Made by a program: the position numbers and the translations under genes. This document shows positions 9,501 to 18,320 of a stretch of DNA of 64,000 nt, one piece after another (position 1 is the stretch's first letter; each line of letters opens with the position of its first letter). The stretch covers positions 1-64,000 of the forward strand of contig NZ_JRJE01000028.1 in NCBI RefSeq assembly GCF_000763295.1, written 5' to 3'. This stretch comes from Thalassospira australica (GTDB lineage: Bacteria > Pseudomonadota > Alphaproteobacteria > Rhodospirillales > Thalassospiraceae). The notes beneath the pieces were generated by a model. The model was not told the DNA's origin. It saw only the letters and a list, made by a program, of their open reading frames with translations, and made no database searches.

Positions 9501-12405
9501 GACGATCACACCGGCGGATGATTACAGCGGATCGTTTGACCTTGGCGTTACGGCAACTTCTACCGATGGCGAGGACGTTGCGACGACTACAGATAGCATT
9601 ACGGTTGATGTGGCGGGCGTTGCTGATGCGCCGACTTTGGAACTCGCGGATGCGGCGGGCAATGAAGACAATGTGATTGCGCTTGATATCGACGCGGGGC
9701 TGTCAGATTCCAGCGAAGATCTGAGCGTTACGATTTCCGGTGTTCCGGACGGTGCGACCCTGTCGGCCGGGACGGATAATGGGGATGGCACCTGGAGCCT
9801 GAGCTCGGATGACCTTGAAGGTTTGACGATCACGCCGGCCGATGACTTCTCTGGCAGCTTTGATCTTGGTGTGAGGGCAACTTCTGTTGATGGCGAGGAT
9901 ACGGCAAGTGTATCCGACACCATTACGGTTGATGTTGCAGGGGTGGCAGACACGCCAACACTTGATGTGGCGGATGCGTCGGGCAATGAAGACAGTGCCA
10001 TCGCATTGGACATCGATGCAGCACTGAAGGATTCTAGCGAAGTCCTGAGCGTGACGATCAGTGGTGTGCCGGATGGCGCGAGCCTGTCTGCCGGGACGGA
10101 TAATGGGGATGGCAGCTGGAGCCTGAGTTCTGATGATCTTGAAGGTCTGACGATCACGCCTGCTGATGACTTCTCCGGCAACTTCGATCTTGGTGTGACA
10201 GCAACGTCTGCCGATGGTGAAGACGTTGCGACGACCACGGACAGCATCTCCGTTGATGTTGCCGGTGTGGCTGATGCGCCGACTTTGGATGTTGCGGATG
10301 CCTCCGGTAATGAAGATTCTGCAATTGCTCTGGATATTGATGCGGGCCTAACCGACAGTTCGGAAATTCTTAGCGTAACCATCACCGGTGTTCCGGACGG
10401 TGCGACGCTGTCTGCGGGTACGGACAATGGGGACGGTACCTGGAGTCTGAGTTCGAATGATCTTGACGGTCTGGCGATTACGCCTGCTGATGACTTCTCT
10501 GGCAGCTTTGATCTTGGTGTGACGGCCACCTCTGCTGATGGCGAAGACGTTGCAACCGCGACGGATACGTTGACGGTTGATGTCGCGGGTGTTGCGGATG
10601 CCCCGACGCTTGAGACTGCTGATGCTTCTGGTTCGGAAGACAACGCAATCGCTCTGGACATTGATGCAGGGCTGACAGATTCCAGTGAAGTTCTGAGCGT
10701 GACCATCTCTGGTGTTCCGGACGGTGCGACCCTGTCGGCAGGTACGAACAATGGCGATGGCACCTGGACGCTGGGGGCAGACGATCTTGAAGGTCTGACG
10801 ATCACGCCGGTCGATGACTTTTCTGGCAGCTTTGATCTTGGTGTCACAGCGACGTCTGCTGATGGTGAAGATGTTGCAAGTCAGAGCGATACGATCACGG
10901 TTGATGTGGCCGGTGTGGCCGATACACCGACCCTTGATGTTTCCGATGCCAGCGGTGATGAAGGTAACAGTGTTGCACTTGATATCGACGCAGCCGTGAC
11001 CGACAGCAGTGAAACGCTGAGCGTGACCATCTCAGGCGTTCCGGATGGCGCGACGTTGTCGGCCGGAACCGATAACGGTAATGGTAGCTGGACCATGACG
11101 GCAGCCCAACTAACGGGGCTTACGATTACCTCTGCCAGTGACTACTCAGGTACATTCGAATTGACCGTATCGGCCCAGTCTCGTGATGGTGATGATACTG
11201 CCACCACATCAGCAATCATCGAAGTCACCATAGAAGACAATTCCGATCCGGATGAGGTCGAATGGGGGAATTGGTGGAGCGAGGATATCGAAACCGGATC
11301 AGGGGACGACACCATTTCTGCTGGTAGCGGCAACGACACCGTTTCAAGCAATGCGGGTGACGATACGATCTGGGGCGGAAGCGGCAATGATGTGATTTAC
11401 GCCGGTGAAGGCCACGATAGCGTTTCGGGCGATAGTGGAAATGACTATATCAATGCCGGTGAAGGCGATGACAGCATTTCTGCCGGGAGCGGCAATGACA
11501 CAGTCATTGGGGGTTCGGGCGACAACATCGTTAATGCCGGCGAAGGATCAAATATCGTATGGACCGGCACCGGGAACGATACAATTTCCAGTGGTTCGGG
11601 CAATGATGTGATCTATGACGAAGGCGGGGACAATACCGTTTCTGCGGGCGAAGGCAATAACACCATCTGGACCGGAAGCGGGGATGACACCATCTCTTCC
11701 GGCAGTAAAAGCGATACCATTTATGGCGGGGACGGGGACGATTCGATCAGTGCCGGAGATGGGAAAAACAAGGTATGGGGCGAAGGCGGGGATGATTCGA
11801 TCCATGGCGCCTGGGGCGACGATACTTTCTATGGTGGATCGGGGGACGACATCCTCGAAGCCGATGGTGGTGACAACTATTTCGATGGTGGCGAAGGCAA
11901 CGATACCCTGACCGCGGGATGGGGGGATGACACTTTCTATGGCGGGTCGGGTGATGACACGCTTGATGGTGGTGGAGATGATGACAGCTTGTACGGCGAG
12001 GAGGGCGATGACAGCCTTCTGGGCGGTGCAGGCAAGGATTCCCTGCTGGGCGGCGCAGGCAACGACATGCTGCTGGGCGGGGACGACAACGACACCCTGA
12101 TTGGCGGCATCGGCGACGATACATTGTATGGAGACGGTGGATCAGACCTGTTCATCTTCAATATGGGGGATGGCAATGACCATGTGGATGGTGGTGCCAA
12201 CGGCTGGACCACCGATACCATTGAACTGAACGGCTATGATGGGGGCAAAATCGACTCGAGCGACTGGACCCTTGTCCTTGATGAAGGTGAAATTACCAAG
12301 AGCAAGGGCAAGTCGATTGAACTAACCACCGATTCGTCAGGAACAATCGTCTTTTCGGACGGTTCCGAGTTGACATTTTCCAACGTCGAACGTATCGAGT
12401 GGTGA
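6559..12405 (+). CDS. Adhesin C-terminal fragment: repeats, two RTX blocks, secretion region
   Basis: This 1948-residue open frame is the largest intact piece. Residues 1-457 are the last four to five copies of block A, 457-615 are RTX nonapeptides (GGxGxDxLx type), 615-697 a non-repetitive insert, 697-1560 eight more 108-aa repeats, 1575-1875 a second longer RTX block, and the last 75 residues an acidic, beta-rich tail ending FSNVERIEW, as seen in type I secretion substrates. The ATG at 6559 lies inside a repeat and is not a real start; homology continues upstream to the 6388 frame break. No ribosome binding site supports initiation there. Expected location is the cell surface or extracellular space, with a role in adhesion or biofilm formation inferred from the architecture only. 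Confidence 0.8.
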   Translation: MTATSADGEDVATTTDSLIVDVEGVADAPTLDVADASGSEDNAIALDIDAGLTDSSEVLSVTISGVPDGATLSAGTDNGDGTWSLSSDDLEGLTLTPADDFSGSFDLGVTATSADGEDVATTTDSITVDVAGVADAPTLDVADASGSEDSAIALDIDAGLTDSSETLSVTISGVPDGASLSAGADNGDGTWSLSSDDLEGLTVTPPEDYSGSFDLEITASTQDGIDIATVTDTVMVNVIGEADLPTLEISDASGSEDNIIALDIDAALTDSSEVLSVTISGVPDGATLSAGTDNGDGTWSLSPDDFEGLTITPADDYSGSFDLGVTAQSADGEDVATTTDTLTVEVVGVADAPTLDVADASGSEDSAIALDIDAGLTDSSEVLSVTITGVPDGATLSAGTDNGDGTWSLSSDDLDGLTITPADDFSGSFDLGVTATSVDGDDSSSLTQSLQVTVEDDPNDTVIGTGGEDVISTGEGDDYINAKGGSDTIDAGSGDDTVYAGGGRDTISAGDGDDYINAGGSHDIVNAGDGNDTIIGGGGKDTLSGGEGDDYINAGNSSDIVAGDAGNDTILGGSGKDTLDGGDGTDTLYGGSSHDILTGSGDDKLYGESGSDEIRYTVELDGEGTGIIDGGSDTDSLKLYLTADQLSSDGVIDALQDLQDHIESGDGGSLSLEALGVEVDNIENLEIYVDGALYDPAAEAPTLSASDAAGGEDTAIALDIAAGLTDSTEILTVTISGVPDGASLSAGADNGDGTWTLSASDLDGLAITPADDYSGSFDLDITATSASGNDSATQSDTITVDVEGVADAPTLDVADASGNEDNAIALDIDAGLADSSEVLTVDISGVPDGATLSAGTDNGDGTWTLSADDLEGLTITPAGDFSGSFDLGVTATSADGEDTASVSDTITIDVSGIADTPTLEVSDASGNEDTDIALNIDAGLSDSSETLSVTINGVPEGATLSAGTDNGDGTWSLSSDDLEGLTITPADDYSGSFDLGVTATSTDGEDVATTTDSITVDVAGVADAPTLELADAAGNEDNVIALDIDAGLSDSSEDLSVTISGVPDGATLSAGTDNGDGTWSLSSDDLEGLTITPADDFSGSFDLGVRATSVDGEDTASVSDTITVDVAGVADTPTLDVADASGNEDSAIALDIDAALKDSSEVLSVTISGVPDGASLSAGTDNGDGSWSLSSDDLEGLTITPADDFSGNFDLGVTATSADGEDVATTTDSISVDVAGVADAPTLDVADASGNEDSAIALDIDAGLTDSSEILSVTITGVPDGATLSAGTDNGDGTWSLSSNDLDGLAITPADDFSGSFDLGVTATSADGEDVATATDTLTVDVAGVADAPTLETADASGSEDNAIALDIDAGLTDSSEVLSVTISGVPDGATLSAGTNNGDGTWTLGADDLEGLTITPVDDFSGSFDLGVTATSADGEDVASQSDTITVDVAGVADTPTLDVSDASGDEGNSVALDIDAAVTDSSETLSVTISGVPDGATLSAGTDNGNGSWTMTAAQLTGLTITSASDYSGTFELTVSAQSRDGDDTATTSAIIEVTIEDNSDPDEVEWGNWWSEDIETGSGDDTISAGSGNDTVSSNAGDDTIWGGSGNDVIYAGEGHDSVSGDSGNDYINAGEGDDSISAGSGNDTVIGGSGDNIVNAGEGSNIVWTGTGNDTISSGSGNDVIYDEGGDNTVSAGEGNNTIWTGSGDDTISSGSKSDTIYGGDGDDSISAGDGKNKVWGEGGDDSIHGAWGDDTFYGGSGDDILEADGGDNYFDGGEGNDTLTAGWGDDTFYGGSGDDTLDGGGDDDSLYGEEGDDSLLGGAGKDSLLGGAGNDMLLGGDDNDTLIGGIGDDTLYGDGGSDLFIFNMGDGNDHVDGGANGWTTDTIELNGYDGGKIDSSDWTLVLDEGEITKSKGKSIELTTDSSGTIVFSDGSELTFSNVERIEW
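7931..8400 (+). repeat. RTX block 1
   Basis: The translated region is rich in GGxGxDxIx-type nonapeptides such as GDGDDYINA, AGSGDDTVYA and GGSGKDTLDG. In the family these form calcium-binding beta-roll turns that fold after secretion. It sits between two repeat blocks rather than only at the C-terminus. Confidence 0.85.
8401..8645 (+). other. Non-repetitive insert domain of the adhesin between RTX block 1 and repeat block B
   Basis: About 80 residues break the repeat pattern: a beta-rich start (IRYTVELDGEG), then a helical-looking stretch (TADQLSSDGVIDALQDLQ), then LGVEVDNIENLEIYVDG. Similar inserts occur after RTX stretches in other very large secreted adhesins as far as I recall. Its function is not known to me. 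Confidence 0.5.
8650..11245 (+). repeat. Block B: eight further copies of the 324-bp repeat
   Basis: Eight copies fit the 2.6 kb exactly (8 x 324 = 2592). They are more diverged than block A, with openings such as TLSASDAAG, TLEVSDASG, TLELADAAG and TLDVSDASGDE. The last copy is the most degenerate. This is the usual pattern of edge copies outside the zone of ongoing recombination. Confidence 0.85.
11280..12180 (+). repeat. RTX block 2
   Basis: About 300 residues of glycine/aspartate nonapeptides (AGSGNDTVS, GGSGNDVIY, GGAGNDMLLGG) directly precede the C-terminal region. Tryptophans recur in the variable position (TIWTGSGDD, GAWGDDTFYGG), which is less common in short RTX arrays. Confidence 0.85.
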
Positions 12406-12420
12406 CAAATTCACAATTCG

Positions 12421-12460
12421 AATGCCGTCGGATGAAATTACCGGCGGCATTGCCGGTTTT
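12421..12460 (+). terminator. Rho-independent terminator after the adhesin
   Basis: An 11-bp stem (AATGCCGTCGG with CCGGCGGCATT, one G-T pair) has a 9-nt loop and is followed by GCCGG and four T residues. It lies 16 nt after the adhesin stop and upstream of the rpmH promoter. Confidence 0.7.
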
Positions 12461-12485
12461 CTGGGGGTAAACACGCTGTCACGAG

Positions 12486-12514
12486 TTGACAGCATTGGTG
12501 TGAAGCCCTATACA
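12486..12514 (+). promoter_or_regulatory. Sigma-70 type promoter of the rpmH operon
   Basis: A perfect -35 box TTGACA (12486-12491) is followed by exactly 17 nt and TATACA (12509-12514), five of six matches to the -10 consensus. It lies 50 nt before the rpmH start, as expected for a strongly expressed ribosomal protein operon. Confidence 0.8.
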
Positions 12515-12564
12515 GCGGACCTCGAATTTTATCGGATTACCTTATTTAGAACGGAGTAAGTGCA

Positions 12565-12699
12565 GTGAAGCGCACCTACCAGCCAAGCAAACTCGTACGG
12601 AAACGCCGCCACGGCTTCCGTTCCCGCAGCGCGACCGTCGGTGGCCGCCGTGTGCTTACCGCACGCCGCGCCAAGGGCCGCAAGCGTCTGTCGGCCTAA
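12565..12699 (+). CDS. rpmH: 50S ribosomal protein L34
   Basis: This small basic protein of 44 residues is a component of the large ribosomal subunit. It begins [20 protein letters not shown] and ends with [10 protein letters not shown], the classic L34 pattern. The start is GTG at 12565 with GGAG 8 nt upstream. The length is the usual 44 residues. It heads the rpmH-rnpA-yidD-yidC cluster and has its own strong promoter. There is no dnaA upstream; the neighbour is the giant adhesin gene. Confidence 0.97.
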   Translation: MKRTYQPSKLVRKRRHGFRSRSATVGGRRVLTARRAKGRKRLSA

Positions 12700-12703
12700 T
12701 GTT

Positions 12704-13165
12704 GTGACCGTTTCGGTGGACCGCCTTAAAAAGCGTGCGGAATTTCTCCGCGTTGCGGGCACCCGCCGGAAATGGGTTACACAGGGATTGATCCTGCAGG
12801 GGGCTCCGCGCCCGGGGATCAAACCGAATACAGAATACGCCGGTGAAGACCGACTCGCACGAGTCGGGTTTACCGTCACCAAAAAGGTGGGAAAGGCCGT
12901 CGTCCGCAATCGCGTTCGGCGGCGTTTGCGTGCTGTGGCAGAGCAATTGATGAGCGAACACGCATTGCCCGGATGGGATTATGTTGTGATCGGTCGCGCC
13001 CAGACCATTGACCGGCCGTTTGAAAAGCTGATCGATGATATGCGGTTTGCCCTGCGTCGGGTCCCTGATGCCAAGCCGTCTGCACCGGATGCGCGCCGTC
13101 CCCGTAAAGGACGCGGCGCCAGACAGTCAGCCGGTTCGACGAAGGCAGGAGATCAGGCAAAATGA
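12704..13165 (+). CDS. rnpA: Ribonuclease P protein component
   Basis: This is the protein subunit of RNase P, which helps the catalytic RNA trim the 5' ends of tRNA precursors. The sequence begins near [14 protein letters not shown] and contains the family core [23 protein letters not shown] at roughly residues 55-77. I chose the GTG at 12704, 4 nt after the rpmH stop; GTG 12716 is also possible. The predicted 153 residues are longer than the usual 120 because of a basic, disordered C-terminal tail ([12 protein letters not shown]). It overlaps yidD by 4 nt (ATGA). Confidence 0.92.
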   Translation: MTVSVDRLKKRAEFLRVAGTRRKWVTQGLILQGAPRPGIKPNTEYAGEDRLARVGFTVTKKVGKAVVRNRVRRRLRAVAEQLMSEHALPGWDYVVIGRAQTIDRPFEKLIDDMRFALRRVPDAKPSAPDARRPRKGRGARQSAGSTKAGDQAK

Positions 13166-13473
13166 CGTCTTATCGTCCCGCATCCGGATTCCCTGCTCGT
13201 CTTCTTCAAATCGCTGTTCGCGGTTATCAGCTGCTTTTGTCGCCATATATTGGGTGGTCATGCCGCTATCAGCCGACCTGTTCGGCTTATATGATAGAGG
13301 CATTAGCCCGTCACGGCGCATTAAAAGGTGGCTGGATGGGATTTAAACGGATAATGCGTTGCCATCCATGGGGTGGTCATGGTTATGATCCCGTGCCCGG
13401 ATGTGGCTGCGAACAAAACAAAGCGTCGTCGGATGGTGAAAACCGGTCCCCGGCGCTTTCGTCATGTAAATAG
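13162..13473 (+). CDS. yidD: Membrane protein insertion efficiency factor YidD
   Basis: This is a small inner-face membrane-associated protein that assists YidC-dependent insertion. It contains the family pattern [20 protein letters not shown], then [16 protein letters not shown], with conserved cysteines. The length is 103 residues. The ATG overlaps the rnpA stop as ATGA, so translation is probably coupled. It is placed as in most bacteria between rnpA and yidC. Confidence 0.95.
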   Translation: MTSYRPASGFPARLLQIAVRGYQLLLSPYIGWSCRYQPTCSAYMIEALARHGALKGGWMGFKRIMRCHPWGGHGYDPVPGCGCEQNKASSDGENRSPALSSCK

Positions 13474-13517
13474 AATATGCGGTCGGCGAAGCTGGCTGAA
13501 AAAAGCGGAAAGAGGCG

Positions 13518-15221
13518 ATGAACGAACAACGTAACCTGTGGGTGGCAATTGCATCGGCAGTTGTGATTCTTATCGGGTGGCAATTCTTCTTTGCGCCCGA
13601 ACCTGGTCCTCAGGTTCGTGAGGCGCAGGTTCGCGAACAGCTTAATGCGGACGGAACCAACACGCCCCAGGTATCAAGCCCGAGTGCCCCCGGTGGGCCG
13701 GTTGTCCCGGCTGTGGACCGTGAAGGCGCATTGGCAAAGTCGCCGCGTATCGCAATTGACACCCCGCGCGTCGAAGGTTCGATTCGCCTTGTCGGTGGTG
13801 TGATTGACGATATCCAGCTTCAGGACTACCGCGAGACTGAAGAACCTGACAGCCCGTTGATCCATGTGTTGAACCCGACCGGCAGCAATGATGCCTATTT
13901 CGCCGAGTTCGGCTGGGTTGGTTCGACAAAGGACATGGCGCTGCCCAACAGCGATACCCAGTGGTCCGCAAGTGGCGAAACACTGACACCAGACAGCCCG
14001 GTCACCCTGACCTGGGACAATGGTGAAGGCCTGACCTTCAAACGTGAAATCGCGATTGACGAGAACTATCTGTTCACCGTCAACCAGTCGGTCGTCAACA
14101 ACAGCGGTGGCGACGTCGTTCTGTATCCGTATGGCCTGATTTCGCGCAAGAACAAGCCGGAAACGGCCGGGTTCTATATCCTGCACGAAGGTCCGCTTGG
14201 TGTGATCGACGGCACGCTCACCGAGATCGACTATGACGATCTTGCTGATGATGGTGCGGTTGAGAATACCACGACCGGTGGCTGGTTGGGGATTACCGAC
14301 AAATATTGGCTGGTTGCGCTGGCGCCGTCCTCGGACGAGGTGATGACCACGCGCTTTAGCCACCATGTCGCCGAAAATGCTGACAAGTATCAGACTGACT
14401 ATCTTGGTGCCCCGCGTACCATTGCCAATGGTAGCGAAGGCGCGGCAGAGACTCGCCTGTTTGCCGGTGCCAAGGAAGTTGCCCTGCTTGATACCTATGC
14501 CGAAGACTACGGCATCACCAACTTCGATCTCGCGATTGATTTTGGCTGGTTCTACTTCCTGACAAAGCCGTTCTTCCTTGTCCTGCAGTGGATGTACCAT
14601 CTGGTTGGCAACTTTGGTGTGGCGATCCTTCTGATCACGGTTGTGGTCAAGGCGATCATGTTCCCGCTGGCCAACAAGTCGTACAAATCCATGAGTGCGA
14701 TGAAAAAGCTGCAGCCGCAGATCACCGAGATGCGCGAGAAATTCAAGGATGATCGTCAGCGTCAGCAGCAGGAAATGATGGCGCTTTACAAGCGTGAAAA
14801 GATCAACCCGGCGTCCGGGTGCCTGCCGATTATCGTGCAGATTCCGGTCTTCTTTGCGCTCTATAAGGTTCTGTTTGTCAGCATTGAAATGCGCCATGCG
14901 CCGTTCTTTGGCTGGATTCAGGATTTGTCGGCACCCGATCCGACTTCGTTGTTTAACATGTTCGGTCTGATCCCGTGGGATCCGCCGCAGATTCTGATGA
15001 TTGGCATCTGGCCGCTGATCATGGGTCTGACCATGTATCTGCAGCAGAAATTGAACCCGGCGCCGGCTGATCCGACCCAGGCGAAGATCATGATGTTCTT
15101 GCCGTTCATTTTTACCTTCATGCTGGCAAGCTTCCCGGCAGGTCTGGTGATTTACTGGGCATGGAACAACCTGCTGTCGATCGCACAGCAACGCTACATC
15201 ATGTACAAGATGGGGATGTAA
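13518..15221 (+). CDS. yidC: Membrane protein insertase YidC
   Basis: YidC (Oxa1 family) inserts and folds inner membrane proteins alone or with SecYEG. The 567-residue protein has an N-terminal membrane segment ([19 protein letters not shown], residues 7-25), a long periplasmic domain to about residue 340, and then the conserved insertase core with transmembrane segments around 355-380, 430-450, 490-510 and 530-555. The cytosolic loop [17 protein letters not shown] and the motif [21 protein letters not shown] are typical. An AAAGAGGCG ribosome site precedes the ATG. Confidence 0.97.
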   Translation: MNEQRNLWVAIASAVVILIGWQFFFAPEPGPQVREAQVREQLNADGTNTPQVSSPSAPGGPVVPAVDREGALAKSPRIAIDTPRVEGSIRLVGGVIDDIQLQDYRETEEPDSPLIHVLNPTGSNDAYFAEFGWVGSTKDMALPNSDTQWSASGETLTPDSPVTLTWDNGEGLTFKREIAIDENYLFTVNQSVVNNSGGDVVLYPYGLISRKNKPETAGFYILHEGPLGVIDGTLTEIDYDDLADDGAVENTTTGGWLGITDKYWLVALAPSSDEVMTTRFSHHVAENADKYQTDYLGAPRTIANGSEGAAETRLFAGAKEVALLDTYAEDYGITNFDLAIDFGWFYFLTKPFFLVLQWMYHLVGNFGVAILLITVVVKAIMFPLANKSYKSMSAMKKLQPQITEMREKFKDDRQRQQQEMMALYKREKINPASGCLPIIVQIPVFFALYKVLFVSIEMRHAPFFGWIQDLSAPDPTSLFNMFGLIPWDPPQILMIGIWPLIMGLTMYLQQKLNPAPADPTQAKIMMFLPFIFTFMLASFPAGLVIYWAWNNLLSIAQQRYIMYKMGM

Positions 15222-15294
15222 ATCCCCATCTACCCTTCATGGGTTGATCTTCCCTTTCAAGGGAATACCCCGCAGGTTCGGGGAAGGAATAATA

Positions 15295-15957
15295 ATGACA
15301 CAAGAAAATCTGCCGTCGGCAACAGCCATACCGACGCACGAAGACTCAGTCATCGAAGCCGGGCGGAAGCTTTTTAGCCGCCCGGTTAACTTCGTTCTTG
15401 GCGTCGCACAGCTTGAACAGTTGCCAGCCGAGGATAAGACCGAGATCTGTTTTGCCGGTCGATCAAACGTCGGCAAGTCCAGCCTGATCAATGCGATCAC
15501 GGGGCGCAAGGACATCGCCCGGACTTCGAATACGCCGGGCCGTACTCAGCAGCTGAACTATTTCGATCTGGATGGTGCCTGCTATGTCGTCGATTTACCC
15601 GGCTATGGCTTTGCTCAGGCCCCCAAGGATATCGTCGATACGTGGCATGCCCTGATCAAACAGTATTTGCGCGGGCGTGTGACTTTGCGCCGTGTGTTTG
15701 TTCTGATCGATTCCAGACATGGCTTCAAAAAGGCTGATCTGGATATGATGAAGCTGCTTGATGAGGCCGCTGTGCCATATCAGGTTGTGCTGACCAAGTC
15801 AGACAAGCTAAAAAAAGGACAACTTGAAAAACGCATCAAGGAAGTGGTCGACGGGTTGGTCAAGCATCCGGCCGCGCTGCCACAGATTTTTGCGACATCA
15901 AGCGAGAAAAACACCGGACTTGCCGAATTGCGGGCAGAGATTTCCACCCTGCTTTAA
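15295..15957 (+). CDS. engB: Ribosome biogenesis GTPase EngB (YihA/YsxC)
   Basis: This is a GTPase needed for late 50S subunit assembly. The motifs are G1 [10 protein letters not shown]2 region [12 protein letters not shown]3 DLPGYG and G4 TKSDK. I chose the ATG at 15295 because GGGGAAGGA lies 6 nt upstream; an in-frame ATG at 15244 would add 17 residues without support. The 220-residue length fits the family. It follows yidC by about 70 nt and probably shares its transcript. Confidence 0.95.
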   Translation: MTQENLPSATAIPTHEDSVIEAGRKLFSRPVNFVLGVAQLEQLPAEDKTEICFAGRSNVGKSSLINAITGRKDIARTSNTPGRTQQLNYFDLDGACYVVDLPGYGFAQAPKDIVDTWHALIKQYLRGRVTLRRVFVLIDSRHGFKKADLDMMKLLDEAAVPYQVVLTKSDKLKKGQLEKRIKEVVDGLVKHPAALPQIFATSSEKNTGLAELRAEISTLL

Positions 15958-16008
15958 GGGGCGCGACGTGGCAGAGTCTGGTTCAAAGCGTAGTTATGGG
16001 GAAGTGAG

Positions 16009-16938
16009 ATGAACGAAGAAATCCGTTCTGAAGAAGAGAATTCGGAATCCAGTGCCTACCGGACGCTGGCACGTGCAAAAGTTCTTTCCGAGGCTCTTCC
16101 CTATATGCGCCGATTTAACGGCCAGACCATCGTGATCAAATATGGTGGTCACGCCATGGGCGACCCGGAACTTGCCCGCCTGTTTGCACAGGATGTGGTG
16201 CTGCTTAAACAGGTCGGGATGAACCCGATCGTGGTTCACGGCGGTGGCCCGCAGATTGGCCAGATGCTCAAGCAGCTTAACATTCAGTCAGAATTTATTG
16301 ACGGGCTTCGTGTGACCGACCAGCAGACCATTGATGTTGTTGAAATGGTTCTGGCTGGCAAGATCAACAAGGAAATCGTTTCCAATATCAATGCCGCAGG
16401 CGGTATCGGTGTTGGCCTGTGTGGCAAGGACGCGCACCTGATTACGGCGCGGAAACTCACCCGCACGAAACGGGACCCGGAAAGTAATATCGAAAAGGTT
16501 CTCGATCTTGGCTTTGTCGGGGAACCGGTAAAGGTCAATCCGCATGTTCTGGATTGCTTCGTGAATACCGATATCATCCCGGTAATTTCGCCGATTGGCG
16601 TAGGTGAAGACGGTCAGACCTACAATATCAACGCCGATACGGCTGCCGGTGCGATTGCCAAGGCAGTTGGTGCACGCCGTTTGTATATGCTGACCGATGT
16701 GAAGGGTATCCTTGATCAGGATAAGAACCTTGTAAGAGATGCTGATATGCACCACATCAACCAAATGATCGCCGACGGCACCATCCAGGGTGGTATGATC
16801 CCGAAAACTGAAACATGCATGGATGCAGTCGAGAACGGGGTTGAAGCCGCTGTTATTGTCGACGGTCGTGCACCACATGCAGTTCTGCTGGAACTGTTTA
16901 CCGAACGTGGTGCCGGTACGATGATCCACGGAAACTAA
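16009..16938 (+). CDS. argB: Acetylglutamate kinase
   Basis: ArgB phosphorylates N-acetyl-L-glutamate, the second step of arginine synthesis. The amino acid kinase fold is seen in [11 protein letters not shown] (phosphate-binding), [13 protein letters not shown] (substrate-binding) and [12 protein letters not shown]. The 309-residue length is normal. The N-terminal extension before the fold (about 35 residues, containing [20 protein letters not shown]) is typical of arginine-inhibited forms with an N-terminal helix. It is cytoplasmic and lies 51 nt downstream of engB. Confidence 0.96.
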   Translation: MNEEIRSEEENSESSAYRTLARAKVLSEALPYMRRFNGQTIVIKYGGHAMGDPELARLFAQDVVLLKQVGMNPIVVHGGGPQIGQMLKQLNIQSEFIDGLRVTDQQTIDVVEMVLAGKINKEIVSNINAAGGIGVGLCGKDAHLITARKLTRTKRDPESNIEKVLDLGFVGEPVKVNPHVLDCFVNTDIIPVISPIGVGEDGQTYNINADTAAGAIAKAVGARRLYMLTDVKGILDQDKNLVRDADMHHINQMIADGTIQGGMIPKTETCMDAVENGVEAAVIVDGRAPHAVLLELFTERGAGTMIHGN

Positions 16939-17002
16939 GCCACCCTTTAGTATAGGAAAAAGTGACGTAAGTCTGGTTTCGTATCGTACATTGGGTTATG
17001 TT

Positions 17003-17039
17003 AATTCGAAATAGCACATAAAAATGTGCATAACGAATT
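17003..17039 (+). other. Hairpin in the leader of the diguanylate cyclase gene
   Basis: An outer arm AATTCG/CGAATT encloses an inner perfect arm GCACAT-AAAA-ATGTGC. It lies 36 nt before the GTG start. It lacks a T-run and so is not a classical terminator of argB. It may be an operator or an RNA structure affecting translation. Confidence 0.4.
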
Positions 17040-17074
17040 GATATAACAATTAAAACACGAGCCGGAGCACCGTT

Positions 17075-18100
17075 GTGACAACGACGGAACAACAGAACTT
17101 ACGCCATTGGGATTATGCCGAGGCGACCCTTTCCGCCTTGCGCGAACGGGGGCTTCGTCCCACCCCTGAGCTGTACCACGTATGGTTTGTTTATTTTGCC
17201 GAAGAAAATCCGGAAATTCTTCGGGTAATTGATGCTGTTCAGGCCAGTGGTGATGATCTGGCCGAAGATACGCTTCTTGAGCTGTATTACCGTTACATCT
17301 TTGACCGTCATGCCGCCGACTTCCTGCAGCGTGGTATGGAAGACTTTTCGGAACTTGTTGAAAACAGTGATGAATGTCTGATCGCCGCCCGCACGGGGCT
17401 GAGCAACTATGGTGATCTTTTGAAGCGTTCGGTGGCCACACTTGGCAAGCACAAGAACGTCGCGCCAGTTGTCGCCGAGATTGCCGAGAAGACCGACGAA
17501 ATGCATCAGACGATTGATAATCTTCACAAGCGTCTTGATCGCTATCTTGGTCAGGTTGCGCTGCTTCAGCGTGAGCTCGAAGAAACCCGTGAACGGTCCT
17601 ATACCGATGGATTGACACGTGTTTCCAATCGCATGTTCTTTGAAGAGCAACTCACCCAATTGGCGGCGGAATATGACACTGGTGATAAACCGGAACCGTT
17701 TTGTGTGATGATGGTCGACCTTGATCAGTTCAAGACGGTCAATGACAAGTTTGGTCATCGCATTGGCGATGAAATCCTGGTTTTGATCGCCTCGATGCTG
17801 AAAGCCAACATCAAGGGGCGCGATATTGTGGCACGCTACGGCGGGGACGAATTTGCGATTCTGTTGCCCCAAACGCCGCTTTCCGATGCGATGATTCTGG
17901 CCGAGGACATGAGCAAACGTATCGCCGCGCGCGAAATCAAGGCCAAGAGTTCCGGAACTTCTTATGGCCAAATGACGATTTCTGTGGGGGCGGCGGAATA
18001 TATTGCCGGTGAAGGCGGGCCAAAGCTGATCGACCGGGCTGACAATGCGCTTTACCGCGCCAAGAAGGATGGGCGGAACCGTAACGTCGCTGCCCAATAG
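17075..18100 (+). CDS. Diguanylate cyclase (GGDEF domain)
   Basis: This enzyme makes cyclic di-GMP from two GTP and so promotes surface attachment. The N-terminal ~170 residues are helical and unlike a standard sensor domain, ending in a probable coiled coil (MHQTIDNLHKRLDRYLGQ). The GGDEF domain occupies about 175-335 with the active-site motif GGDEF at residues 256-260 and the metal-binding DLDQFK. The inhibitory I-site position reads KGRD instead of RxxD, so product inhibition may be weak. The overall layout resembles DgcB-type soluble cyclases. The start is GTG at 17075 with GGAG upstream. There is no membrane segment. Confidence 0.9.
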   Translation: MTTTEQQNLRHWDYAEATLSALRERGLRPTPELYHVWFVYFAEENPEILRVIDAVQASGDDLAEDTLLELYYRYIFDRHAADFLQRGMEDFSELVENSDECLIAARTGLSNYGDLLKRSVATLGKHKNVAPVVAEIAEKTDEMHQTIDNLHKRLDRYLGQVALLQRELEETRERSYTDGLTRVSNRMFFEEQLTQLAAEYDTGDKPEPFCVMMVDLDQFKTVNDKFGHRIGDEILVLIASMLKANIKGRDIVARYGGDEFAILLPQTPLSDAMILAEDMSKRIAAREIKAKSSGTSYGQMTISVGAAEYIAGEGGPKLIDRADNALYRAKKDGRNRNVAAQ

Positions 18101-18209
18101 GGTCTTCTGCCATCAGTGCCCATAGCACAGGGTGATTTGCGCGCCTGATGCATGTGTGCCATGAAGGGCCCGGACTTGCATTGAGGCGTTCAAAAGCGTA
18201 TGTAACGAG

Positions 18210-18242
18210 CGCCCGGCAAGGTCATTTGGCCTGTGCCGGGCG
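18210..18242 (+). terminator. GC-rich inverted repeat, possible terminator of the cyclase gene
   Basis: A perfect 9-bp stem CGCCCGGCA/TGCCGGGCG encloses an additional AGG/CCT pairing. Only two T residues follow, so termination is uncertain. The 180-nt gap between the cyclase and mtaB holds nothing else I can identify. Confidence 0.4.
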
Positions 18243-18320
18243 TTCCGCACTTGCAGGTGTTTTGCCAACAGTGCAGGCGGAATGTTTCCCAAATCCGAAA
18301 GTGATCGCAGAAGACCGAGC

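Larger units (their letters stand above)
1..12405 (+). pseudogene. Giant tandem-repeat RTX adhesin, 5' end outside window, frame broken five times
   Basis: This is the 3' part of a very large secreted surface protein. It is almost entirely Ig/cadherin-like 108-aa repeats (33 copies visible) with two glycine/aspartate-rich RTX blocks and a C-terminal region typical of type I secretion substrates. Calcium binding in the RTX blocks and export by an ABC/MFP/TolC apparatus are family knowledge. The frame runs 1, 2, 3, 1, 2, 1 because of short deletions near 1530, 2341, 5073, 5770 and 6388 (about 26, 26, 11, 29 and 28 nt). Their sum is about 120 nt, so the last segment is back in the original frame. 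Protein-level repeat conservation is intact on both sides of each break, so the damage is recent or is an assembly fault. The gene start, and any N-terminal retention module, lie upstream of the window. Confidence 0.85.

Noticed and set aside
12406-12564. Replication origin near rpmH
   Set aside because: No dnaA gene and no cluster of DnaA boxes; the gap holds only a terminator and a promoter.
13674-15191. 505-codon minus-strand frame opposite yidC
   Set aside because: yidC on the plus strand is certain, and the antisense translation resembles nothing known.
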